Positions 23,141 to 31,775 of a stretch of DNA of 39,574 nt are shown one piece after another (the first letter of the stretch is position 1; each line of letters begins with the position of its first letter). Origin of the DNA: CAYMKL01 sp964390805. GTDB lineage: Bacteria > Chloroflexota > Anaerolineae > VGOG01. The notes below the pieces were generated by a model, which saw nothing but the letters and a program-made list of their open reading frames with translations, was not told the DNA's origin and did no database searches. The translations under genes were made by a program, and so were the position numbers. The stretch is taken from assembly GCA_964390805.1 (NCBI GenBank), contig CAYMKL010000061.1, forward strand, positions 1-39,574, read 5' to 3'.

Positions 23141-23430
23141 CAGGGGGAGGGTTGGGGTAGGGGTGCGCTCTGGCTTGCCGAGACTCACCCTCCCCTTGCN
23201 NNNNNNNNNNNNNNNNNNNNNNNNNNNNNNNNNNNNNNNNNNNNNNNNNNNNNNNNNNNNNNNNNNNNNNNNNNNNNNNNNNNNNNNNNNNNNNNNNNNC
23301 AGGGGGAGGGTTGGGGTGGGGGTGCGCTCTGGCTTGCCGAGACTCACCCTCCCCTTGCCAGGGGGAGGGTTGGGGTGGGGGTGCGCTCTGGCTTGCCGAG
23401 ACTCACCCTCCCCCTGCCCCTCCCTGGGAG
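23141..23430. repeat. 59-bp tandem repeat array interrupted by a scaffold gap
   Basis: Three copies are visible, starting at 23141, 23300 and 23359. Each runs CAGGGGGAGGGTTGGGGT..., then TGCGCTCTGGCTTGCCGAGA and CTCACCCTCCCCTTGC. Unit ends are complementary, so junctions form GGGGAGGG/CCCTCCCC hairpins. The real copy number is hidden by the gap. The array fills the 394-bp leuA-leuC spacer, which contains no other gene. Confidence 0.9.
23200..23299. other. Assembly gap of exactly 100 N
   Basis: One hundred undetermined bases, a usual placeholder for a gap of unknown size. It begins exactly at the 59-bp repeat period, so the assembler broke inside the tandem array. Confidence 0.97.
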
Positions 23431-23480
23431 GGAGGGGAGAACACCTACGAATCGAGAAAGATAGAGGAGCGTAAACTGTT

Positions 23481-24782
23481 ATGGGCATGACAATGGCTGA
23501 GAAGATTCTGGCGGCACACGCGGGCGTGGAGCGCGTAGAGCCGGGACAGTTCGCTGATGTTAGAGCGGACGTGGTGCTGGCTAACGACATCACTGCGCCC
23601 ATCGCCATTCGGGAGTTCGAGCGGATCGGGATGGAGAAAGTCTTTGACCGAAGCAAGGTGGTGATGGTCGCTGATCACTTTGTGCCCAACAAGGACATCC
23701 AATCGGCCGAACAATGCAAAGTGATGCGCGATTTCGCCCGCGCCCAGCAGTTGACGCACTATTACGACGTGGGCACAATGGGCATTGAGCACGTGCTGCT
23801 GCCAGAGCAGGGCCTGGTGCTTCCCGGTGATGTGGTTGTCGGGGCGGATTCCCACACCTGCACCTACGGCGCGTTGGGGGCTTTCGCCACTGGCATGGGA
23901 TCCACCGACATCGCTGTGGCTATGGCCACCGGCAAGATCTGGATGAAAGTGCCTGAGACCGTCAAGTTTGTCTACCACGGCCAACTGCCGAAGTGGGTGG
24001 GGGGCAAGGACCTCATCCTCCATACCATCGGGACCATCGGCGTGGATGGCGCTCGCTATCAGGCCATGGAGTTCAGCGGCGAGGCCGTGGACAATCTCTC
24101 CATGGCTGGCCGCTTCACCATGTCCAATATGGCCATCGAAGCCGGGGGCAAGGCGGGGCTGTTCGCCTTCGACGAGAGAACGCAGGCTTATGTCGAGCCA
24201 CGCGCCCGGCGGCCCTACACCGTTTACGAGAGCGATCCCCCCCCTTCATCCCCCCCAGAGTCGGGGGGGAAAGAGGGGGGGCGCTACGCTCAGGTGATCG
24301 AGATGGATGTCTCTGAACTGGAGCCTCAGGTAGCCTTCCCCCACCTGCCCAGCAACGCTCGTCCCCTCAGCCAGGTCGGCGAAGTGCCGATTGATCAGGC
24401 GGTCATCGGCTCCTGCACCAACGGGCGGCTGGAGGACCTGCAAGTCGCTGCTCAGGTGTTGAGGGGCCAGGAAGTGCATCCCTACGTCCGCTGCATCGTC
24501 ATCCCCGGCACCCAAGCCGTCTACCTGGAGGCCCTGCGTCAGGGTCTGGTGGAGGCTTTCGTGGAGGCGGGAGCGGTGGTGAGCACGCCCACCTGCGGCC
24601 CCTGTTTGGGCGGATACATGGGGGTGCTGGCTGCTGGGGAGCGCTGCGTCTCCACCACCAACCGCAACTTCGTGGGCCGTATGGGGCACCCGGAGAGTGA
24701 GGTATACCTGGCCAACCCAGCGGTGGCAGCGGCGTCGGCAGTACTTGGGCGGATCGGCGGCCCGGCAGAAATCGGAGATTAG
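23481..24782 (+). CDS. leuC: 3-isopropylmalate dehydratase, large subunit
   Basis: It isomerises 2- to 3-isopropylmalate, and citramalate to 2-methylmalate in the Ile route, with LeuD through a [4Fe-4S] cluster. The 433 residues match the shorter archaeal/HACN-type large subunit. Cluster cysteines are C312 in GSCTNGRLED and C372/C375 in TCGPCLGG. GADSHTCTYGALGAFATGMGSTD and NRNFVGRMGH are also present. Residues near 253-267 (PPPSSPPESGGKEGG) are a repeat-derived insertion where relatives go straight from the DERT..Y segment to YAQVIEMDVSELEPQVA. GAGGAG is 11 bases before the ATG at 23481. Later in-frame ATGs at 23487 and 23493 are alternatives. Confidence 0.95.
   Translation: MGMTMAEKILAAHAGVERVEPGQFADVRADVVLANDITAPIAIREFERIGMEKVFDRSKVVMVADHFVPNKDIQSAEQCKVMRDFARAQQLTHYYDVGTMGIEHVLLPEQGLVLPGDVVVGADSHTCTYGALGAFATGMGSTDIAVAMATGKIWMKVPETVKFVYHGQLPKWVGGKDLILHTIGTIGVDGARYQAMEFSGEAVDNLSMAGRFTMSNMAIEAGGKAGLFAFDERTQAYVEPRARRPYTVYESDPPPSSPPESGGKEGGRYAQVIEMDVSELEPQVAFPHLPSNARPLSQVGEVPIDQAVIGSCTNGRLEDLQVAAQVLRGQEVHPYVRCIVIPGTQAVYLEALRQGLVEAFVEAGAVVSTPTCGPCLGGYMGVLAAGERCVSTTNRNFVGRMGHPESEVYLANPAVAAASAVLGRIGGPAEIGD
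24236..24281. repeat. In-frame CCCCCC...GGGGGG palindrome inside leuC
   Basis: CCCCCCCTTCATCCCCCCCA followed by GTCGGGGGGGAAAGAGGGGG is a self-complementary dispersed element read in frame as a Pro/Ser then Gly/Glu-rich loop. A related arm pair is at 33085-33154. Confidence 0.8.
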
Positions 24783-24846
24783 AGGTCGGAAGTTGGAGGT
24801 TGGAAGTTAGATTTTAACCTCCAACTTCCAATTTCCAACATCCAAT
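24783..24846. repeat. Palindromic TTGGAGGTTGGAAGTT/AACCTCCAACTTCC spacer repeat
   Basis: It fills the leuC-leuD gap and can form a long A/T-capped hairpin ending just upstream of the leuD ribosome binding site. Confidence 0.8.
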
Positions 24847-24858
24847 TGAGGGGAACCC

Positions 24859-25353
24859 ATGAAACTAACCGGCAAGGTTTGGAAATACGGTGCCAACGTG
24901 GACACGGATGCGATTATCCCGGCTCGTTGTCTCAGCCTTTCGACCCCGGAGGAGTTGGCTCGCCACTGCATGGAAGACGTGGATCCAGAGTTCGTTGACA
25001 AAGTGCAGCCAGGCGACATCATCGTGGCCACGACCAACTTCGGCTGTGGCTCGTCGCGAGAGCACGCACCGTTGGCTCTCAAAGGGGCGGGGGTGAGCTG
25101 CGTTGTCGCTCACACTTTCGCCCGCATTTTCTATCGCAATGCCATCAACACCGGCTTGCCCATCCTGGAGTGTCCGGCGGCGGTGGAAGGGACCGACGCG
25201 GAACAAACTCTGGAAGTGGAGCTAGAGACAGGGAGAATCCACAACCTTGATACCGGCCAAACCTTCCAGGCCGAACCGTATCCTGAGTTCATGATGGGCA
25301 TCATCCAGGCCGGGGGACTGATCGAATACACACGAAAGGAGTCGGGGACATAA
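24859..25353 (+). CDS. leuD: 3-isopropylmalate dehydratase, small subunit
   Basis: Swivelling-domain partner of LeuC. The 164 residues match the short archaeal-type small subunit: MKLTGKVWKYGANVDTDAII at the start, TTNFGCGSSREHAPLALKGAG in the middle and FYRNAINTGLPILEC after it. GAGGGGAA is about six bases before the ATG. The leuB ATG follows 2 bp after its stop, so the two are tightly coupled. Confidence 0.96.
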   Translation: MKLTGKVWKYGANVDTDAIIPARCLSLSTPEELARHCMEDVDPEFVDKVQPGDIIVATTNFGCGSSREHAPLALKGAGVSCVVAHTFARIFYRNAINTGLPILECPAAVEGTDAEQTLEVELETGRIHNLDTGQTFQAEPYPEFMMGIIQAGGLIEYTRKESGT

Positions 25354-25355
25354 CT

Positions 25356-26486
25356 ATGCAAGCTAAGATCGCTGTTCTGCCGGGCGACGGCATCGGGCCA
25401 GAGGTGGCCGCCCAGGCAATCAAGGTACTGAAACGAGTGGGCGAAGTTCATGGACATTCATTCGCGTTCGAGGAGGGCCTCATCGGTGGGGTGGCTATTG
25501 ATAAGACCGGTAGCCCCTTGCCCGACGAGTCGCTGACCTTATGCCAGGCCAGTGACGCCGTCCTGCTGGCTGCGGTGGGCGACCCCAAGTACGACGACCC
25601 AACCCTCAAAGTGCGCCCTGAGCAGGGATTGTTGGGCCTGCGCAGGGAGCTGGGAGTTTTCGCCAACCTGCGGCCCGTCAAGCTGTACAAGGAACTGCTC
25701 CACGCCTCTACCATCAAGCCCGAGGTCCTGGCCGAGGTGGACCTGGTGGTGGTGCGCGAGCTCACGGGGGGCATCTACTTCGGCCAACGAGGGCGCAAGA
25801 CAGTGGGCGGCGCGGAGGCAGCCTATGATACGCTGCTCTATTCCGCCCCTGAGGTTGAGCGGGTGGTGCGTCTGGCTTTTGACCTGGCACGTCAGCGGCG
25901 CAAGCATGGGCTGAGTAGCCAAAGGCGTACCGAAGCCAAGGTGACTTCGGTGGACAAGGCCAACGTGCTGGAGAGCTCTCGCCTGTGGCGCGAGACGGCT
26001 GAGCGTGTGGCCGGCGATTACCCCGACGTGGAGTTCGATAGCATGTACGTGGACATCGCTGCTATGCGTCTGGTACGCTATCCCAGCGTGTTCGACGTGA
26101 TGGTCACGGGCAACATGTTCGGAGACATCCTCACCGACGAGGCGTCCATGCTGGCTGGCTCGATGGGCATGCTGCCCTCAGCTTCGTTGCGGGAGGACGC
26201 TCCTTCGACAGGCTCAGGACACCGCTTCGGCCTGTATGAACCGATTCACGGCTCTGCGCCCAAATACACCGGCCTGAACGTGGTCAATCCCATCGCCACC
26301 ATCCTCAGCGGCGCCATGCTGCTTCGTTACTCACTGAAGCTGGAGGAAGAAGCTGCTGCCGTAGAGGAAGCCGTGGCCGCCGTGCTGAAACAGGGCTACC
26401 GTACCAGGGACATCGCCGAGGAAGGAAAACAGCAGGTCGGCACCCAGGAGATGGGTGACCTGATCGGGTTAGAAATTAGAAAGTAG
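25356..26486 (+). CDS. leuB: 3-isopropylmalate dehydrogenase with two in-frame insertions
   Basis: Oxidative decarboxylation of 3-isopropylmalate, and of 3-methylmalate in the citramalate route, with NAD. It has 376 residues, slightly long. GDGIGPEV, VVRELTGGIYFG, DKANVLESSRLWRE, DVMVTGNMFGDILTDEASMLAGS and YEPIHGSAPKY are all intact. Two segments do not belong to the family. HGLSSQRRTEA (about 186-196) precedes VTSVDKANVL. DAPSTGSGHR (about 282-291) precedes FGLYEPIHG, normally a direct SxG-LYEP junction. Both coincide with dispersed repeats at the DNA level (25911-25936, 26202-26220). The gene is probably active because the frame and motifs are kept. Confidence 0.96.
   Translation: MQAKIAVLPGDGIGPEVAAQAIKVLKRVGEVHGHSFAFEEGLIGGVAIDKTGSPLPDESLTLCQASDAVLLAAVGDPKYDDPTLKVRPEQGLLGLRRELGVFANLRPVKLYKELLHASTIKPEVLAEVDLVVVRELTGGIYFGQRGRKTVGGAEAAYDTLLYSAPEVERVVRLAFDLARQRRKHGLSSQRRTEAKVTSVDKANVLESSRLWRETAERVAGDYPDVEFDSMYVDIAAMRLVRYPSVFDVMVTGNMFGDILTDEASMLAGSMGMLPSASLREDAPSTGSGHRFGLYEPIHGSAPKYTGLNVVNPIATILSGAMLLRYSLKLEEEAAAVEEAVAAVLKQGYRTRDIAEEGKQQVGTQEMGDLIGLEIRK
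25911..25936. repeat. CTGAGTAGCCAAAGGCGTAC-type repeat inside leuB
   Basis: Read in frame as LSSQRRTEA. It interrupts the otherwise conserved stretch before the VTSVDKANVL motif. Confidence 0.65.
26202..26220. repeat. CCTTCGACAGGCTCAGGAC repeat inside leuB
   Basis: Read in frame as PSTGSGH. The identical core is at 35753-35771 in scpB. Confidence 0.85.
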
Positions 26487-26570
26487 AGATTAGAAGTTGG
26501 AGGTTGGAAAAACGGTCGCTCAAAGGGGATCGCCAGATCCCCGTCCGCTGGATCTGGCGATCCAGCGAGA
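26484..26570. repeat. Two dispersed repeats in the leuB-ilvE spacer
   Basis: A TAGAGATTAGAAGTTGGAGG unit is followed by an inverted GATCGCCAGATCC...GGATCTGGCGATCC pair (26526-26570). The GATCGCCAGATCC core recurs inside the YfhO-like gene at 32323-32346. Confidence 0.8.
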
Positions 26571-26594
26571 GCGAATTGTGAAAGGAGTGTCATC

Positions 26595-27515
26595 ATGCCT
26601 ATTCCTAAATCCGAGAAGATCTGGTTCAATGGTCAGTTTGTGCCCTGGGACGAGGCCCAGGTGCACGTCACAGCCCACGTGCTACATTACGGCTCCAGCG
26701 CCTTCGAGGGCATCCGATGCTACAGCACCACGCAGGGGCCAGCCATCTTCCGCCTGGACGCCCACGTTGACCGTCTGTACAAGTCGTGCAAGATCTACCG
26801 CACGGAGATACCCTATTCGCCGGATCAACTGCGACAGGCCATCATTGATACCGTGCGGGTGAATCAGCACCAGTCCTGCTACATCCGTCCGCTGGTCTTC
26901 CGTGGCGTCGGTGCCCTGGGGCTCAGACCGCACCAGTGCCCGGTAGAGGTGGTCATCATCACCTTCGAGTGGGGGCGCTATCTGGGGCCGGAAGCCCTGG
27001 AGCAAGGGGTTGACGTGTGCGTATCCTCCTGGGCGCGCATGGCGCCCAACACCTACCCAGCCCTAGCCAAGACAGGAGGGCATTACACCAACTCGCAACT
27101 CATCGTCATGGAGGCCCTGGAGAATGGCTACACCGAGGGCATCGCTCTGGACGTGAATGGCTACGTGAGCGAAGGCCCTGGGGAGAACATCTTTCTGGTG
27201 GAGAAGGAGGTCGTCCGCACCCCACCGCTGGCCTCGTCCATACTTGGCGGGATCACGCGAGGTTGCACCATGACCCTGGCCCGCGATCTGGGATACGAGG
27301 TGCGGGAGGAGTTGATCCCCCGCGAGGTGCTCTACATCGCCGATGAGGTTTTCTTCACCGGCACGGCGGCTGAGATCACCCCCGTCCGCTCCATTGACCG
27401 CATCCCCGTCGGCACTGGCCGTCGCGGCCCCGTCACCGAGCGCATCCAGAGCGAGTTCCTGGGCATCACCTCGGGCAAGGTAGCGGATCGGTATGGCTGG
27501 CTTACCCCAGTTTAA
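26595..27515 (+). CDS. ilvE: Branched-chain amino acid aminotransferase (class IV)
   Basis: Final transamination of the Val, Leu and Ile keto acids with glutamate; PLP-dependent. The 306 residues are typical. KIWFNGQFVPWDEAQVHVTAHVLHYGSSAFEGIRCY at the start covers the family entrance (WDEA, HYGSSAFEG). The PLP lysine is in ALAKTGGHYTNSQL. ALDVNGYVSEGPGENIFLV and EVFFTGTAAEITPVRSID follow. AAAGGAGTG lies about 6 bases before the ATG at 26595. It is followed by cimA after 11 bp. Confidence 0.96.
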   Translation: MPIPKSEKIWFNGQFVPWDEAQVHVTAHVLHYGSSAFEGIRCYSTTQGPAIFRLDAHVDRLYKSCKIYRTEIPYSPDQLRQAIIDTVRVNQHQSCYIRPLVFRGVGALGLRPHQCPVEVVIITFEWGRYLGPEALEQGVDVCVSSWARMAPNTYPALAKTGGHYTNSQLIVMEALENGYTEGIALDVNGYVSEGPGENIFLVEKEVVRTPPLASSILGGITRGCTMTLARDLGYEVREELIPREVLYIADEVFFTGTAAEITPVRSIDRIPVGTGRRGPVTERIQSEFLGITSGKVADRYGWLTPV

Positions 27516-27526
27516 AGGAGCCCCTG

Positions 27527-29101
<1,575 letters not shown>

Positions 29102-29336
29102 CCACCCTGGCGCAACCGCCACCCCCATCAGCGCCACTCACAACTACTACTCACTTGCTCCCGCTGGACCCTGGTCCAGCGGCCTCAGCGGTCGTTGTGG
29201 CCCTGGCCAGGCATAAGTTTCACAGTTGCCAAGACTGCCCTCCCCTGGCCCTCCAAGTATCCACAGGCCACGCAACGCTCCCCCCCATGCTGATTTGACT
29301 TTTCCCCCACACACGTAGATCTGGCGATGATGTGCT
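29102..29336. other. Spacer after the BCAA operon with a perfect hairpin
   Basis: CCGCTGGACC/GGTCCAGCGG (29161-29182, loop CT) is a perfect 10-bp stem without a T-tract, possibly an operon end hairpin or a dispersed palindrome. I see no gene here. ATCTGGCGAT near 29320 is half of the GATCGCCAGATC repeat. Confidence 0.55.
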
Positions 29337-29365
29337 TTGACAGCTACTCTAAAACAAGTTATAAT
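29337..29365 (+). promoter_or_regulatory. Consensus promoter of the glycosyltransferase genes
   Basis: TTGACA (29337-29342), 17 bases, TATAAT (29360-29365): a perfect sigma70-type consensus, 48 bases before the chosen ATG. Confidence 0.88.
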
Positions 29366-29413
29366 TCAGTGCGTCGCCTGATGTTATCTCAACAACATGG
29401 AGCACCCTTGCCA

Positions 29414-30103
29414 ATGAATCAGCCTCTACTGTCTGTCATCATGCCCGTTTACAACGAGCGGGAGACCTTACTGGAAATCCTGGCCCAGGTCAGAGCCGTT
29501 GACCTGGAGAAAGAGATCGTGGTCGTTGACGATGGCTCCACCGATGGCACCAGGGATGTATTGAAGGAGGAGGAGAAAACAGGCGATCTCAAGATCCTGT
29601 ATCACGAGACCAACAAAGGCAAGGGGGCCGCAGTGCGCACGGGCCTCGAACACGCCTGCGGCGATTTCATCATCATCCAGGATGCCGACCTGGAGTACGA
29701 TCCCCGCGACTACCACAAGCTGCTCAAGCCCATTCTCGAAGGTCAGGCCGAGGTAGTCTACGGTTCGCGCTTCATGAAGTCCGCAGAGACCATGTTCTTC
29801 CTGCAAGCCCTGGGCAACAGGATTGTCACCCTGGTCACAAATGCCCTTTACGGCACCGCCTTAAGCGACATGGAGACCTGCTACAAAGCCTTCAGGGCCG
29901 AGATCATCAAATCCATTCCTTTGCATTCACGCCGCTTTGAGCTTGAACCTGAGATCACGGCCAAGCTGCTGAAAAGAGGCTACCTCATCCACGAGGTGCC
30001 CATCTCCTACCAGGGACGGGAATATCACGAGGGAAAGAAGCTGACCTGGCGGGACGGCATCACGGCTCTGTGGACCCTGATAAAGTATCGGTTTGTTGAC
30101 TGA
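29414..30103 (+). CDS. GT2 family glycosyltransferase (polyprenyl-phosphate sugar synthase-like)
   Basis: It probably moves a sugar from a nucleotide donor to polyprenyl phosphate at the inner face of the membrane (DPM1/DpgS-like; inference). The 229 residues form a single GT-A domain. It has LSVIMPVYNERETL, VVVDDGSTDGT (D39-D40), NKGKGAAVRTGL, the DxD-type QDADLEYDP near 90 and YGSRF, and no C-terminal membrane segments. The ATG at 29414 was chosen because homology starts there; earlier in-frame starts at 29327 and 29381 would add unconserved residues, and 29327 precedes the promoter. It is followed at 7 bp by a GT39/ArnT-like protein, which would use the lipid-linked product. Confidence 0.88.
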   Translation: MNQPLLSVIMPVYNERETLLEILAQVRAVDLEKEIVVVDDGSTDGTRDVLKEEEKTGDLKILYHETNKGKGAAVRTGLEHACGDFIIIQDADLEYDPRDYHKLLKPILEGQAEVVYGSRFMKSAETMFFLQALGNRIVTLVTNALYGTALSDMETCYKAFRAEIIKSIPLHSRRFELEPEITAKLLKRGYLIHEVPISYQGREYHEGKKLTWRDGITALWTLIKYRFVD

Positions 30104-30110
30104 TCATTTC

Positions 30111-31775
30111 ATGAAGGGAGCGTGGGATTGGCTTGGTGGCCGTTGGGTGGCGTTGGGCCTGATATTGCTGATGGTCGTAGGGACAGCCCTTCGGCTGGTT
30201 CCCATCAGCGCGAACCGCTTCCATCAGGACGAGGCACTCTACAGCTTCTGGGCCCTTCAGATCACCACCGGGCGCGACCCGATCTTGAACCACTCTCCAG
30301 TTGACAAACCGCCCCTTTTCATTTACACCCTGGCCCTCTGCTTCAAGCTCTTTGGGCCTTCGGAGGTGGCTGCCCGTCTGCCCAGCGAGCTAAGCAGCGT
30401 GGCCAGCATCGCTCTTCTCTACTACTTGGCCTGGCGACTCTACGGGCGAGCTGTGGCTATGTTGGCGGCAACCCTGATGGCGCTCTCCCCTTTCAACATC
30501 CTCTTTGCTCCTACGGCCTTCACCGATCCTCTGATGGTGGCCTGGGTCTTGGCCGCCCTCTGCCTGGCAGTGAATAGGAGACTGGGGTGGTCTGGGCTCG
30601 CGTTGGGATTAGCTTCGGCCACCAAGCAGCAGGGCCTTCTCTTTGTGCCACTGGCCGTAGTTATCGGCAGCATGACGAAGGACTTGTCGAAGGATTGGGA
30701 AGGACTGAGGAGGGGCTTGAGAAAGGCAGTCCGTCTCGCGTTGGGCTTCCTGGCAGTGATGGCTCCCGTGGCCTGGTGGGATTCCCTGCGCTGGCAGTTG
30801 CAGCCCAACTACTTTGAGCAGAGCCTCATCAGCTACGGCGGCCTGACCGTGGCAGACACCGCTCAGTTGGTCGAACGGCTTGGAGATTGGGCCAGGATAT
30901 TGCATTACGTGACGGCTTCACCTTTTCTCAATATCCTGTTGTTGGGCGGATTGCCCTGCCTCCTGCTCTACGATGCGCGCTGGCGGGGTCTTCTCAGACC
31001 AGTGGGGTTGTTCGGACAGGCGCCTCGCCCGGACGTGAACGTCCGGGCTGAAAGCGCGAAGCCCTACGGGCTGAAATCCAGCCCCCGCAGGGGGCTTTGC
31101 CCTTTCAGCAGGGGGGTTCAGCCCCGTGCTTTTTTCGACGTCGTCCTGTCGGCCTTCGTCATCCTTTTCCTGCTGGGCCACTGGCTATTGAGCTTCAACG
31201 TCTGGGATCGCTACCTGTTGGGCCTGGTGCCCCTTTTGCTGATGCTGCTGGCGAGAATCATCTGGCTGGCCAGCGGGGCACTGGCAAACATCCACCCCTC
31301 CCTGGGAGGGAGGGGAAGGGGGAGGGTGGGTTTCCATAAGCTGCAGGTTGTTCTGGGTGTCGTCTTACTGGCAGCTACATTGATCGGACCGGCCGTGGTT
31401 GCGGCAGGGAGCGGGTATCCCATCGGCGGAGACCACGGAGCCTATGATGGCATCGAAGATGTAGCCGACCATTTCCGAGAACGTGTTCCCGCTGGCTCTG
31501 TCCTTTATCATACCTGGCTGGGCTGGCATTACTCCTTCTACATGTTCGACTTCCCCCTGGTTTTCCGCTGGTACCCTTCGCCCGAGGAACTGGCCCAGGA
31601 TGCCTGCCAAGTGAATGACACCCCACGCTACGTCGTCTTCCCCAGAGGGAAGTTGACGGCAGGGGTGAGGGACGCTTTGGCCGACGCGGGTTTGGGGCTC
31701 CATAGTGTTTATTCAGCCCATGGGCGTGACGGCAGCACCTCCTTCACCGTTTATCGCCTTGAGGATCGAGAGTGA
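30111..31775 (+). CDS. Membrane glycosyltransferase of the GT39/ArnT (PMT_2) type with a 117-bp repeat insertion
   Basis: It is an integral membrane protein, probably transferring a sugar from a polyprenyl-phosphate carrier on the outer face. It has 554 residues from the ATG at 30111, with about ten hydrophobic segments. The family signature RFHQDEALYS (D40-E41) sits in the first outer loop and DKPPLF follows. The C-terminal part is a small soluble domain (YHTWLGWHYSFYMFDFP). Residues ~303-342 (RPDVNVRAESAKPYGLKSSP and on to RGVQPRAFF) are not membrane-protein-like; they are a translated dispersed repeat. A second insertion, IHPSLGGRGRGRVGF, is at about 394-408. Both are loops between membrane segments. 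The GTG of the next gene overlaps its stop. Confidence 0.85.
   Translation: MKGAWDWLGGRWVALGLILLMVVGTALRLVPISANRFHQDEALYSFWALQITTGRDPILNHSPVDKPPLFIYTLALCFKLFGPSEVAARLPSELSSVASIALLYYLAWRLYGRAVAMLAATLMALSPFNILFAPTAFTDPLMVAWVLAALCLAVNRRLGWSGLALGLASATKQQGLLFVPLAVVIGSMTKDLSKDWEGLRRGLRKAVRLALGFLAVMAPVAWWDSLRWQLQPNYFEQSLISYGGLTVADTAQLVERLGDWARILHYVTASPFLNILLLGGLPCLLLYDARWRGLLRPVGLFGQAPRPDVNVRAESAKPYGLKSSPRRGLCPFSRGVQPRAFFDVVLSAFVILFLLGHWLLSFNVWDRYLLGLVPLLLMLLARIIWLASGALANIHPSLGGRGRGRVGFHKLQVVLGVVLLAATLIGPAVVAAGSGYPIGGDHGAYDGIEDVADHFRERVPAGSVLYHTWLGWHYSFYMFDFPLVFRWYPSPEELAQDACQVNDTPRYVVFPRGKLTAGVRDALADAGLGLHSVYSAHGRDGSTSFTVYRLEDRE
31018..31134. repeat. 117-bp dispersed element inside the GT39-type gene
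   Basis: Nested palindromes are visible: GGACGTGAACGTCC, then GCCCTACGGGCTGAAATCCA, CCCCCGCAGGGGG and GGGGGGTTCAGCCCC. It is read in frame through its whole length. It resembles the 136-bp element at 17411-17546. Confidence 0.8.
31291..31330. repeat. CCACCCCTCCCTGGGAGGGAGG repeat inside the GT39-type gene
   Basis: CCCCTCCCTGGGAGGGAGGG is the same core found beside the 59-bp array (about 23417-23435). It is read in frame as HPSLGGRGRGRVG. Confidence 0.8.

Noticed and set aside
23141..23430. CRISPR array
   Set aside because: The 59-bp units abut directly without unique spacers, and no cas genes are near.
22154..23656. Minus-strand frame across leuA and the N gap
   Set aside because: It runs through undetermined bases and is antisense to leuA.
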